From Brachypodium distachyon (lineage: Eukaryota > Streptophyta > Magnoliopsida > Poales > Poaceae), in contig NC_016134.3 of the NCBI RefSeq assembly GCF_000005505.3, positions 38,316,150-38,380,149 of the forward strand: DNA of 64,000 bases, given 5' to 3'. Of the stretch, positions 21,768 through 32,209 are shown piece after piece; position 1 is the stretch's first letter, and each line of letters starts with the position of its first letter. The notes beneath the pieces were generated by a model that worked only from the letters and a program-made list of their open reading frames with translations, was not told the origin of the DNA and searched no databases. The position numbers and the translations under genes were made by a program.

Positions 21768-22566
21768 CACCGGTGGAGGCCGAGGTGGAGGGCGAGGTGA
21801 TCGCTCTGGTGATCGCTGGCATGGCGATAGACACGAAGTGCAGGCGCGAGAGTTTTACCCAGGTTCGGGCCAACCGGAGGTGTAACACCCTACGTCCTGC
21901 TTTTTGGTATATTCACAAGTTTGAGAGTGTGCAGATCACCCGGGGGGTTCCTGGGCTGGCTACTTGGGTGAATGCTACGCTATGTTCTAATTACTTGGGT
22001 CGGAACCGTTTGACCGGTGGCATTGGTCCTCCTTTTATAGGCAAGGGGATACCACAGGTGCCACAATGTGCAGCATGACACGTTAGCTAGATGCGTGTCA
22101 CGTCCACACGGAATACAAATTTGTTCATCCATGCTGGATGCCATGCAGCGCCCGCCCTACTGTACACGGTAGAAAAAGTAGCTCTTAGGGCGACCGCTCT
22201 ACCTTGCTAAACAAGCCTAGGCCTGCTGATAAGACTCCTATTGGTGCATAAAATGCACTGAGCCCGCCGTTTTGTCCTGTCTTCACTGTTCTGCGGGTCC
22301 GCCTGCATGCCCGAGCGCGGGTTGCCAGGGTGCACCTTCCCGGCTAGCGCATCCGCTAGTTGCCGGGAGGTGTTCCTTTGGCTTCCCGGGACCGCTGTTC
22401 CCGGGAGCATTCCGTACTTGGTTCCTAGCTTTGTCTTCATTAGGGGCCGTCACCTCGAGGCAGGCTTCCCGGGCTCATCTCTTCCCGGGAGTCCTTCCTG
22501 ATGCGGCCCCGTCAAAGACGACCCACGCGTCCTGTATCAGTGGGACCCCGTGGGCCACTGGTACGA
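21768..22566 (-). repeat. 5' LTR of element B
   Basis: On the minus strand it begins TCGTACCAGTGG (22,566), close to the family start TGTCGCACCAGTGG, and contains the TATA box (TATAAAAGG, + strand CCTTTTATAGG near 22,030-22,040) and the gttttacacctccgggtg-like block (as tgttacacctccggttgg). It ends at ACCGGTGACC, the same truncated end seen in element A. The first two bases TG are lost at the boundary with the unique sequence starting ACTAGCGGCC. Confidence 0.78.
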
Positions 22567-22585
22567 ACTAGCGGCCTTTAAAAAA
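22567..22585 (+). repeat. 19-bp direct repeat, left copy
   Basis: ACTAGCGGCCTTTAAAAAA lies between the B LTR and the left MULE terminus. The same 19 bp occur at 28,428-28,446 beyond the right MULE terminus. Confidence 0.7.
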
Positions 22586-22798
22586 GAGGTAATAACACCG
22601 GTGATACAAGTACTTGGCTTGTGCGAGCACTTTAGTACAACAACTTGTGAATTGGGCCAAGTATTACAAGAACTATGCATGCGGATTCATTTTTGGTCTG
22701 ACGCGCTGTGGAGCCGCCATGTGTCCCTGCCACGTTGGATAAGTCGCGCACACATGGCATGTGTTTTTTAAGAAAAAAACCACCCGTGCTATGGTGGT

Positions 22799-23160
22799 TT
22801 AAACAGAAGGCCTCAGCTTCTGTTCCCTTTGGATTGGTTCAGTTGCATCACGCATGGTACTCATGCTGTCTTGTTTCCCTTTGGTTGCATTGTCTCTTCC
22901 TCCTCTGGTTGCACTTCCTCTTCCTCCTCTTTCATTGCCTCTTCCCCTTAAGCTTCCAGTAGCCATAGAAGTTGTAACTCTTGCTGCTGTGATAGAATCT
23001 CTTGCACTGACCACAAATGAACTCTCCTCTGGCATTGGACCCTGATTTCTGGTGAGGGAAGCATGAGCTGTGTCCTGAGGAAATTAGCATAACAGTATAG
23101 TCAATATTTTGCAGAGCAATACAAGTTCTTATGAAATTAAGAAGCGTGAAATACAAACCT
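22799..23160 (-). pseudogene. MULE transposase C-terminal part
   Basis: This segment lies beyond the inserted copia LTR. One frame encodes a Gly/Arg-rich tail (SLRGRGNERGGRGSATRGGR). Another reads a Cys/His cluster (ICGQCKRFYHSS) that resembles the last zinc-binding part of MULE transposases. The link from CSICGKAN at 24,703 across the insertion is not clean, so coding sequence was lost at the insertion. Confidence 0.55.
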
Positions 23161-23373
23161 CCTAGCCCATCTTATATACCATCATGCTGACTTGATTACG
23201 GGGATCCATAATGGGATTTGTGTTCTATGGAATTATATTCTGCAAACATGAGAATAGTTTGTGTATTATGTCAATAGTAAAGCAAATAATGTCAGAAAGG
23301 GAAGTTGACAGCACATACTTGTAATATTTCAGGAATATCATCATCCTCATCAGCTTCAACATTGGCATTCTCT

Positions 23374-24702
23374 GAAGGGGCGCGTAGAGATAAACAAAAA
23401 ACTTTTCCTACGCGAACTCCCAAGATCTAGCCGAGGTAGAAGGCCACGAGGATTACCACTAGACGCGCAGTTGCGGATTATCGATGCGGCGCCTTGATGC
23501 AGTGCAGTCCCTCGATCCGATCCAGCCGATCCAATCCCGCGATCGTTGAAGTGCTGAACGTACAGCACCTCTGCCGGTATCCACACGTGCGAGGAGGAGC
23601 TCCGGCGGCGGACTGTTAGGTCCGGTGCGACGGTTGAACTGAATCGGGCTAGGGTTCTCAACGCATGATAGTGGAAAAACCGTGCCCCTTAGGCATCCCA
23701 CGCCCCTGCTTATATATCGAGTGGAAGTGGGCTCCCAGCCTTGTGGCCCATCCACCCTGCGAGTCCAACTCGCATTGTCAGCCCAATTCCAGTTCGGATC
23801 CAACCCGACCAAATACTTGCTCCTGCTCTTAAGTGTGTGACCCCGCAGGCTCATGACGACTTGGACACGATTGGAGTCCGACTCACAATCGATCAATCGG
23901 TAGCGGCTCCTAGCAGAACGTGCCGACTCCCAAGTACCATCGAGTCATGACGACGTACCTTCCAATGTGACATACGTCTTAGTCCCTTTTGCCTCACGAT
24001 ATACCTTGTCGAACTATAGGCGATTAATCGCCATCCCTTTAATAGTTCAACTCTCTTCTCGATCCATGATATACGATTCATCCGACTAACTCTTAGTCGA
24101 TCGACCCGGTTAACAGTTAACCAAGTCGCGCATGGTCATGCTTCCCGAATCATATCACTCGAGAGGGCCCAGAGAATATCTCTCCAGTCGGAGGGACAAA
24201 ATCCCATCTTGGTTATCCACATCACACAGCTTGATTCTCAGTCAACCCGAACTCTGCCTTTATAACTGCCCTGTTACGGAACAACGTTTGACAGAACCTA
24301 AGTTGGTGATCCACAACTCGGATTGTGCGATAACCTCAGGTCTAAGGATTACATTGATTGAGACATGCAAATGACGACCTACTCGTTGCATCTCAATATG
24401 GGTCAGTCCGACTCGCTAAACTCTTTAGCCGAGTCCGTGTAAGCTGGAATGACATCACCATGCCCATGACAAGTGGAACCGAGTCATCAGCCAACTTTCA
24501 CATTAGTCTAGGTTATGTGTCCAGCACAACCTCAATGACTAAGGACAATTTTTAGTATGAACAACATGAATACATAGTTCCACAATCAAATCACATATTC
24601 AATGATACATATCAGATGTTCAAACAAGGACAACTTAATAATATTTGTGAATACATTGGGAATTACATCATACATGATTGCCTCTAGAGCATATTCCCAA
24701 CA
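23374..24702 (-). mobile_element. Copia-type solo LTR inserted in the MULE
   Basis: On the minus strand it starts TGTTGGGAATATGCTCTAGA (24,702), the well-known 5' end of Angela-like copia LTRs of grasses, and appears to end ...CGCGCCCCTTCA at 23,374. There are no internal genes, so it is a solo LTR of about 1.33 kb. The flanking five bases (GATTT on the right, TTCTC on the left) do not match, so either the left end is misplaced or a deletion followed insertion. Confidence 0.7.
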
Positions 24703-27276
24703 GATTTGCCTTCCCACAAATAGAACAATGCATTGAGACACCATGCCTTGTAATATGCTTGTGTCCATTTATTTTCTTCTCTTCAGGTGTTTTCTTCCTA
24801 TTCCTCCCAGGCCTTGCCATGACTTTGCTGTGTAGAGGGGGGTGGACAAGCACACCATTCACATTGTCCCAATGAACCCTCCCTCTTAGTGGCACCAAGT
24901 TGCATCCATATGCTTCCTTGTATGTCTCTACTATGTAGCAGCTATGGACCAACTGCTCTGGGTCTATTCTCTCTGATCTGCAGCAAGCAATAGCATGATG
25001 GCAGGGTATCCACTCAATTGCTATCTTTTGCAATCACATCTCCTCGCACCCAAGTCTACAGTGTACTCCCTGTCCAACTCCCCTGTTGTAACATGGAACA
25101 TGCCTCCATAAGATAATGAGGTAAGTACATAAGCAATACCTGTTGAAAACTTCAGAGTGGTTATTAAGCAGCATATCACACTTAGGAAATTCACTGAAAA
25201 ATGCTTTAATCCATGTATTAGGTGGAAGTTCTTCTACCCATTCCCAAGCTGCTTCACTATCTGCCTTGATTCTATCCATATTTCTGTTCCAGTTTGGTAT
25301 GTTTGTTGATCTGGCAATGGCCCACAAATCATTCTTCAGTGTCTGTCCTTTGTGCAATTTATGGAAGTTCCGATACAAATGCCTGACACAGTGCCTCTGT
25401 TCAGAATCTGGAAACACATGCTCCACAGCAGTAACTAGGCCCTACCATTTACACAAAAATCAGTACAAGTCAGTTCAAGCTATGGAAATAAACCTATAAT
25501 TGATTAGAGGCAATGTAGAACAAAGTGTACCTTTTGTCTGTCACTCATTATGGTGTATGGAGATGTGTTTGTGATGTTCAGATCATCCTTTAAAGTTGTC
25601 AAAAACCATTCCCAAGAACTCATACACTCTACTTCAACTAGACCCATTGCAATTGGATATATGCAACCATTGGGATCAATTCCTACGGTAGTGATCAACT
25701 GTCCTTGGTATCTTGTCTTGATATGGCAGCCATCTATGGATATAAGTGGTCTACATCCTTTGAGGAAACCCCTTTTGCAAGCATAATAGGACCAGTACAA
25801 TGTTGACAGATGATCCTTTGGTTCATCATTTGGATTTAATTTTATTTGGTTAGTGGACAGGAAAAACTTAGAACCAGGATTTGTCCTCCTAAGCTCTTGC
25901 CCATAGTCCCATAACAAACTAACTGGGCAGACTCATCACCATGAATTTGCTGCAGAGCCTGTTTCCTTGCTCTTCTTAACTTCCACCTGTTGGAGTCAGG
26001 TTGAACTCCCTAGTGACTTTGTTAGAAAATGTCTGCAAATCCATTTTTTGGTTGTCCCTGAACTCATTCATGAAATATTGTGTGAGAAATGGTGCTGTCA
26101 ATGTCTTCATCTCCCAAGCTTTTTGACATTTATGAGTTTTAACATATGTCCTGATTATTATTCCACCTGTCCTGTTGTCCTTTGAAGCTTTCAACAACCA
26201 AGGGCAACCGGGCTCACATGTAGCCTCAATCCTCACTGCCTCATTCCTTGTCTTCCTCACCTTCACCCTATTCCTGATGCTATATGCTTTTAATGCATCC
26301 CTAGTTTGAACTATGGCTTGTCCATGTCCACTTCTGGGTTAAACACCCTAAACCTCTGCCTCAAGTCATCCTCTTGCTCCTTTGACAGATTTAAACATTC
26401 ATCTTCAAGAATGGCATCATCCTCTTTTTCATTGATATCAACCTTCTCATTGTGATCATTCAATTCTTTGTCCACAAAAGCATCAAAGACATCATCATCT
26501 CCATCCTTTGCATCATAATCACTGTCATAAAAGTCTGAATCTGTTTCTGCTCCATCTGATACAGCTAACTCATCCTCTTCCACTGCCTCTTTGCCATGCT
26601 GATCCTCTCCCTCTTGTCTATCCACTTCCCCTACATCCTCTCTATGCTCATCCTCTCCCTCTTGTCTATCCACTTTCCCTGCATCCTCTCTATGCTCATC
26701 CTCTCCCTCTTGTCTATCCACTTCCCGTGCATCTTCTCTATGCTCATCCTCTACCTCTGTTCCTTCTACAATGACTGGCTTTGGCACTTTCATAGGACTA
26801 ATAACAGGTGGCAGAGGTGGCCCAGAAACTAGCACATCTTCTCTTAATGTCTTCAAAAAGTTGGAATGATCAATTAAGAGGCAAAGTGTCTTCACTTTCT
26901 TAGCAGCTTCAATCATGGCCAGTATATCTGCATCCTTCTCAATCAATCTCAAGCCATCAAGCATGCTTTTATCTGGCAGCCACCAATACACATGCAACCT
27001 GTCATCTCGTTCATACCCAAGCTGTTTCAACATATCTTCGATCCAGAGCAGTGACCATGTGTCCATATCACAGTAGTCAAAATAGTGACATGCTGAGCCA
27101 ACATACTCCAAGTTGTCCCCAAGTCTAGAGAAATAGCCACTGTGCTCTAGTTGAATTGAAAACAGTTCAGCATCATCTTCTATAATACAAAAAAAAAGAG
27201 CAATGAAATTCAGCAACAGGATTACAGAGCAATTCAGCAAAGGCATCATATTAATCCTAAACCCTAATGGAACCAA
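24703..27276 (-). pseudogene. MULE transposase (MuDR type), broken
   Basis: Transposase cuts and moves the element. The domains in order on the minus strand are: a PB1-like N-terminal domain (27,200-26,850, e.g. YVGSACHYFDYCDMDTWSLL); an acidic low-complexity stretch with three 16-residue repeats (26,760-26,590); the MuDR DNA-binding region (26,266-25,976, RIEATCEPGCPWLLKASK, ending in GGS); the MULE DDE domain (25,917-25,504, SIDGCHIKTRYQGQL, first catalytic Asp in DGCHIK); its continuation (25,426-25,034, FPDSEQRHCVRHLYRNF); and a SWIM-type zinc region (IPCHHAIACC, about 24,990). The frames change at least twice (26.3 kb, 25.9-25.4 kb; some changes may be introns) and a TGA at about 25,036 interrupts the part before SWIM. 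The 16-aa repeats and intact pieces suggest moderate age. It is probably not autonomous. Confidence 0.82.
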
Positions 27277-27963
27277 AATAGATCAGGAGTTCACATCACT
27301 CCCTTATGCATGATCTTGGCCCTAAAAAAGGACAACATCTAGTACACTCGACAGATAACATTCAGTTAAAACAGAATATTATGAACTAGACCGCCAAATT
27401 CAGCCAAAATCCGTTGTAATACATTGCTGCGGCTAAAAGGCATACAAATACTACAAAAAACGATGATCATCAATATTGAATCAGCAACAACTCATACAAA
27501 CCAGCCGATCGATCTCACAAAAACCCTACCCAATGGACGATGCATGCGGCGAACACAAAGGTCACAAGGAGACAAGAAGAAGGGCATACCATACTGCGGC
27601 GAACCCTGATCGTATTGCCGGATTTGCGGTTCGCATGACATGGTCGCCGCCGCCGCACACGTCCAGATTGATCGCCACACATGTCGTCCACGGAGGGAGA
27701 TGAACAGTTAAGTCCGAGGCGATGAACAATTAATCGAAGGTAGGCGAAGGGGCAGGGGGAGATGAATCGGAAACTAAAAGAAACGGGGTGCTTTTTGCAA
27801 GCTTTTTGCCTACAGCGCCCTAAGGACTTAATGCTATGATTGTTCACGGTCCAGAGGGCATAAACGCAAAATTACAAAACCCGCATTAGTCCAGCGTGGC
27901 GTCCACGTGGCCTAATTCGGACTAAAACGTTCACTGTGCACACGATTAACAACTAATTTTAGC
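27277..27963 (-). other. MULE 5' leader region
   Basis: This lies between the transposase ORF and the right TIR. A short ATG frame on the minus strand at 27,641-27,560 (MSCEPQIRQYDQGSPQYGMP) may be a first exon of the transposase, because MULE genes of this type often begin with a small exon. Splice sites were not established. A poly-Ala/GC-rich patch is near 27,640. Confidence 0.35.
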
Positions 27964-28170
27964 ACTTGGCCCCAATTTTCAAGTTGTTGTACTAAAGTGC
28001 TCGCTCAAACCAAGTACTTGTATCACCGGTGTGGGAGGGGGAGAGAGAGAGGGGGGGGCTAACTTTTCTGCTGGGTCACGCACATGAAAAGATGGTCAGG
28101 GGCAGCTGGATTAGACACATATGGGCCCGCGTATTTTTGGCAGGGACGTGGTTTCCATATTAGGGAGGCC

Positions 28171-28238
28171 GTTCGGAGGGCTTAACAAGCATACGGCTGT
28201 CCCCGTTCGGAGGGCTTAACAAGCATACGGCTGTCCCC
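28171..28238 (+). repeat. Perfect 34-bp tandem duplication
   Basis: A 34-bp unit beginning GTTCGGAGGGCTTAACAAGC occurs twice without a mismatch (28,171-28,204 and 28,205-28,238). It lies just outside the MULE. The identity suggests a recent duplication. Confidence 0.95.
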
Positions 28239-28318
28239 TAGACCTGTTCTTGAAAAATACACATGTTTTTACAGAATTCACATATGCTATTGTTATTCCG
28301 TGGAACATTAGCAGCTAC

Positions 28319-28636
28319 TACCTCCGATCCTTAATTTAGCATCGGATTGAATAGCGCAAAGTGTGCTGCTCATTGTCGCACGTCGCACAAGCCCAATAAA
28401 CATCCTCCAACTTCTCCTCTTGGTCATACTAGCGGCCTTTAAAAAAAATCCATAGTAGCAGCCTTATTTGTTTATCCTTTTTCATCAACGAAAAACAAAG
28501 CATCCAACCATTTTTGCTTGGAACCTGCTCGCTCTGATTCTAAATTTTTGATTCAAATTTGTCCAAATATGAATATATCTATTCTAAAAAACGTCCAGAT
28601 ACGTGTAATATTTTGACAACAACTTAGGATCGGAGG
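28319..28636. repeat. Probable Stowaway-type MITE, interrupted
   Basis: The outer ends CTACCTCCGATCCTTAATTT and ...AACTTAGGATCGGAGGAAT are inverted and carry the CTCCCTCCGATCC signature of Stowaway elements. The interior is interrupted by about 190 bp that include the right copy of ACTAGCGGCCTTTAAAAAA. Confidence 0.45.
28428..28446 (+). repeat. 19-bp direct repeat, right copy
   Basis: This is identical to 22,567-22,585. The two copies bracket the MULE plus about 400 bp. Confidence 0.7.
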
Positions 28637-28638
28637 AA

Positions 28639-29616
28639 TCTAATATCTAATTAAAGTAACAGAAATTTTATGGTGTAGATTGTTCTGAAGTAAATCAAAC
28701 CGATTGGAGACAAACTAGATACGTGTGTGGCCGACAGGTTCGTGCGTCCGCAGGAGTCCGGGAGGCATTATGCATACATACCGAAGTGTATATGTTGGTA
28801 TGAGAAACCGAAGCTGGATAGAAATCAATTGAAAACTACTTATTTATTACGGCAACCTCGCTCTGATGAACCGGATCAACGTCCGCGCGAACGTCACACG
28901 CCGCATACAACTTTGCGGCGCCGGTGCGCATCCGGGGTGGCCGACCTCGACGGCCAGGGAAGTTCCCGGGGTGCAAAGCTGGGCACAGTCCACGTACACC
29001 AGACCCTGATGCCGACGCACGGGCGCAGTGTCGGGGACTCGGGGGTGCCTCGCCGGCATCGTTGCCCTTGCCCAGATGCCGAGGCTGCTTACGGACCGTG
29101 TCGGGGGAGGATTCTTGGGGTCAGGTGCAGCTAGCCAGCTACCAATACGATACGAGGTTTACTCTTTCGTCAACGGACGGGTCATGCTACGCGCTGGCTG
29201 TGTCGGCCGGAGGGCCCAGGGCTCCTGCTCCAGCTCCAGCGACGCTGGATGGAGGAGGTGAGACACTGAGACCGTGTACATGTATGTTTAATCTAATCGA
29301 AAAATTATCGCATGCTTAGAAAAAAAAATCAATCATTACGACGGCGACGATACGATAAATACACTCTTCCCTCCAATCCATATTAATTAAACGTCTCAAA
29401 TTTGTCCACATATGAATTTATCTATACCTAGAAAGCTAGCGTTTAGATACATGTAATATTTCAACAACTAATATGGATTGGAGAGAGCAGTACTTCTCTG
29501 ACGTAAGAACTGTTAGCTGTAGCAAGGCGAGAGTGTTTAGCAATCGCATTCACGTGTACAATATGCAAAGGTTGTCACGGTGTGTATTTTCGTGGATATG
29601 CGTCAACAATAGAAAA
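28639..29616 (+). mobile_element. Helitron-like 5' fragment with GC-rich cargo
   Basis: It begins TCTAATATCTAATTAAAGTA after an A, the same 20 bp as the start of the element at 56,868. AT-rich flanks enclose a GC-rich island (28,880-29,270) with codon-like composition but no recognised protein. No 3' end belongs clearly to this copy. A Stowaway MITE sits at 29,362-29,490. Confidence 0.4.
29362..29490. mobile_element. Stowaway-type MITE (129 bp)
   Basis: The ends are inverted (TTCCCTCCAATCCATATTA and TAATATGGATTGGAGAGAG) and flanked by TA on both sides, as expected for Tc1/mariner-derived MITEs. Confidence 0.75.
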
Positions 29617-29623
29617 TCTAATA

Positions 29624-29747
29624 CTCTCTCCGTACAATAAAGGATGTTTCAACATTGACCAAATTTGAATGCACCTATACACTAAGTCATGTCTACATAC
29701 ATTCAAATTTTGACAAACTTGAGACATTTTTTGTTGGACGGAGGAAG
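29624..29747. mobile_element. Stowaway-type MITE (124 bp)
   Basis: It begins CTCTCTCCGTACAATAAAGG and ends ...TTGTTGGACGGAGGAAG, with TA on both sides. It lies inside the 5' end motif of a Helitron-like element. A sister of the MITEs at 30.75 and 37.47 kb (shared AAATTTGAATGCA). Confidence 0.85.
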
Positions 29748-30745
29748 TATATAATTAAAGCAATAAAAATTTGGTCCAAATTTACAAAAGTTAACGTAGA
29801 GTCTAAATTGTTATAATAACTTAATAAAAACAATCCAATCCAAGTGTGAATATTTTGCAAAGGTAAACGTAGAGTCCAGATTTGTCATAACTCAATAAGC
29901 ACAATCCAATCCAAGTGCGATGGAAACAAATCAATCTGATCTATTCGTGAAAAAAATAAAATCAATCTAATCTGGCCGGTATGCAGATATGTTTGAGACC
30001 TTAATATCGAGCGAAAAAGAGAAGCCAAAACCAGGTACTCCAACTATCAATGGCGTCATGCCATGCCAAAGCCACAACTCACATGAGATGCTCACTAAAT
30101 GACTTGATGCGGAAAGGGCATAAATTTGAAAGAAAAAGGAAACAATGCAGTGTGGATGCTATGCGTGTGGGATGAAAAAACATGGTTACCAAGCACATTC
30201 GGTTTCCATACATCCGCAAATGCACCGTCCCTATATCCATGCATGCGTCAACATGGCCGGTAGCACCGTCCTCGCAACGGAAACGACAACCAAAAAGCCA
30301 ATCTACCATAGGCGCACCCAAATTCACAACCATGACCCGCAAACCGGACACTTGAAGTCAAACATCTGTCACTACTGGCCGACGGAATCATCAACAACAC
30401 CAGAAAACAATGGAACAAAATAAGAGAGATTTTATGTCAAATGTAAAAAAAAAGGTCCTAATAGATACAAATTGGGTTGCATAAAAATCAATGCTTACTA
30501 CATCACCTATACCAAAAATAATTAAGAATAAACAAATCTATAATCGATGCCCAAAATGATACTTTTCAAATATCTAAACTTAAAATTTGCCACGCAAATT
30601 GGAATGGCAAATTGGAACTGCACACGATGTTAATAAAAAAAACTCTCTACATCTATAACATGTTGTTTTATGAATTTAAGCCCATCTAATCATTAAGAAT
30701 ATTTGGTCGTATCATAAATAAGATTTATATCAACAAAAACAAGTA

Positions 30746-30866
30746 CCTCCATACAAGAAAGGATGTCTCAACTTTGACTAAATTTGAATGCATCTATGCA
30801 CTAAGTCATCTCTAGATAAATCCAAATTTTAACAAACTTGAGACATCTTTTGTTGGACCGAGGGAG
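30746..30866. mobile_element. Stowaway-type MITE (121 bp)
   Basis: It has the same family as 29,624-29,747 (CTCAACTTTGACTAAATTTG ... TTGTTGGACCGAGGGAG). TA is present on the left; the right side reads TG, presumably a mutated TA. Confidence 0.8.
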
Positions 30867-30930
30867 TGACGTGGATTTTTATAAGAATTTATACAAATCC
30901 ACGTCGGTTAATTTAGGACGGAAGGAGTAC
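30867..30930. repeat. Palindromic MITE remnant
   Basis: A perfect 11-bp inverted repeat (GACGTGGATTT ... AAATCCACGTC) forms a short hairpin directly next to the previous MITE. The tail GGACGGAAGGAGTA looks like the end of another Stowaway whose left part was lost. Confidence 0.55.
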
Positions 30931-31103
30931 AAAACTATAATGGCATCATATCCTATGAATCCGTCCCATTTGTGTATCCGTGCATCTGGAACGTTTTAGC
31001 CTTGCGATTCATATCCAACGTCACAAATCGAGAAATGGTTAATTTACAAAATAACGCCCGCCTGCTGCCTAAAACTTGGTCGTCCAGGCTGCACGTTTTA
31101 CAA

Positions 31104-31424
31104 TTAAATCCTGTTGCCGTAAATGCGCTGGTGGCCAACAACCCCAATAACCTCCTGCGAATCGTAATACGGCCTCGGCGATGATTCTAGGATTTGTGCA
31201 GCCATGCGGGGGCGGCGGGCCGCGAGCAACAGCCGTGCTGCTTTTTTCTTCCTCCGACGATGTCCAGGAGCCAGGGAACCGAAGACCAAGGTCACGGCCC
31301 CAACCAGCTTCTGCATCAGGGATCTCCCGATAGCACCTTGCAGAAATCTACGTGTTAAGAAATTGTTAGCGGTGGGCTTGTTCAGCCTTGTTGGATCAAT
31401 TCTTTGCGATGGCGGCAGCGGCAT
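31104..31424 (-). CDS. Unrecognised small ORF, 106 codons
   Basis: It starts MPLPPSQRIDPTRL and contains a hydrophobic stretch (LVGAVTLVFGSLAPG) before a basic cluster (HRRRKKKAARLLLAARRPR). I do not recognise it. It lies within the Helitron-like element and could be a captured exon or a chance ORF in GC-rich sequence. No upstream promoter or splice structure was established. Confidence 0.2.
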   Translation of the reverse strand: MPLPPSQRIDPTRLNKPTANNFLTRRFLQGAIGRSLMQKLVGAVTLVFGSLAPGHRRRKKKAARLLLAARRPRMAAQILESSPRPYYDSQEVIGVVGHQRIYGNRI

Positions 31425-31481
31425 GATTAGGTGATAAACTTCCAGTTTGATTCACCAAAAGCTAAATCGATAGATCGAACT

Positions 31482-31635
31482 AGAACAACAAAAATCAGAT
31501 CATGGATGTGGTCGCAATGTCACCATGTCACGAGAAGGTCGTCGCAGGCCAGATCATGGACCTCATGTCACCGGAAGATCCTCGCAGCCAGGTTCAAGCA
31601 AGAACAACAAAAATCAGATCATGGACGTGGTCGCC
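31482..31635 (+). repeat. Imperfect direct repeat (119-bp spacing)
   Basis: The phrase AGAACAACAAAAATCAGATC followed by ATGGAyGTGGTCGC occurs at 31,482 and 31,601. A second shared phrase, AGAAGGTCGtCGCAGGCC, occurs near 31,542 and (with one change) 31,721. It is a small local duplication in GC-rich DNA. Confidence 0.7.
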
Positions 31636-32209
31636 GTCGCTAGCACGGTCAGGGAGGCCGCTGGACTCACATGCCTCCGCATCTAGGATGCGGACACACC
31701 TGTGTTGGTCTCCATGTCGCTAGAAGGTCGGCGCAGGCCTCTGCCTCCAGAATTTGGTCACCACCAGCGCAGGGCCGCAGGTCCCCATCGAAGCTCTCGT
31801 CGCCGGGAGCCCGGGATGTGGTCCACCATGGCCGGGGTTTGGCACTTTGGCTGCTGCCATCTCGGGGATCGTCACACGGCCGTAGTTTTTTTTCTTTTTC
31901 TAAGACGATCCGGGAATCAAGCGACTCTTGGGTAGATGGGACATGGAAAGGTACATTTAGCTAAGGGGTTGCTGGCAAATTAGCAGGCCTAACTTGAACA
32001 TGATGCGGGCGTCTCACCGCAAATTTACCACGCTCCAAATCCAAGACGTCAGATGTGAATTGGGTGACTGAAGGATGTCGGATGCAGGGATACACGAAAG
32101 GAGTGGATTCACAGGATACGGTCCCAACTATAATTTGACAAAAAAATATAACAACTCAAAATTTCATTGTACAAGTTTAGCCTCGCAATCTGCGCGAGCA
32201 ACCCGCCAG

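Larger units (their letters stand above)
22596..28031 (-). mobile_element. MULE (Mutator-like) DNA transposon
   Basis: The terminal inverted repeats are 22,596-22,662 and 27,964-28,031: about 67 bp, starting CACCGGTGATACAAGTACTT on both ends, with 4 mismatches and one indel. The coding strand is minus. A copia LTR (23,374-24,702) is inserted, so the original element was about 4.1 kb. No identical 9-bp target duplication is seen directly at the TIR ends (left aggtaataa, right tgggagggg). A longer 19-bp direct repeat lies further out. Confidence 0.85.
29617..32209 (+). mobile_element. Helitron-like element
   Basis: The 5' end TCTAATA (after A) is interrupted by a Stowaway and resumes as ...TATAATTAAAGCAATAAAAA, the family start. 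The 3' end has the hairpin CTCGC-aatctGC-GCGAG (32,182-32,198), a short spacer and CCAG (normally CTAG) followed by T. No Rep/helicase was found, so it is non-autonomous. Internal sequence at 30,535-30,600 matches 57,740-57,820 in the second element (tcgatgcccaaaa / tcgatgtctaaaa, ttgccacgcaaat / ttgcgacacaaat). Confidence 0.45.

Noticed and set aside
28040..28065. GA-rich run as a GAGA-type regulatory element
   Set aside because: Simple-sequence run next to a transposon end, no adjacent gene to regulate.
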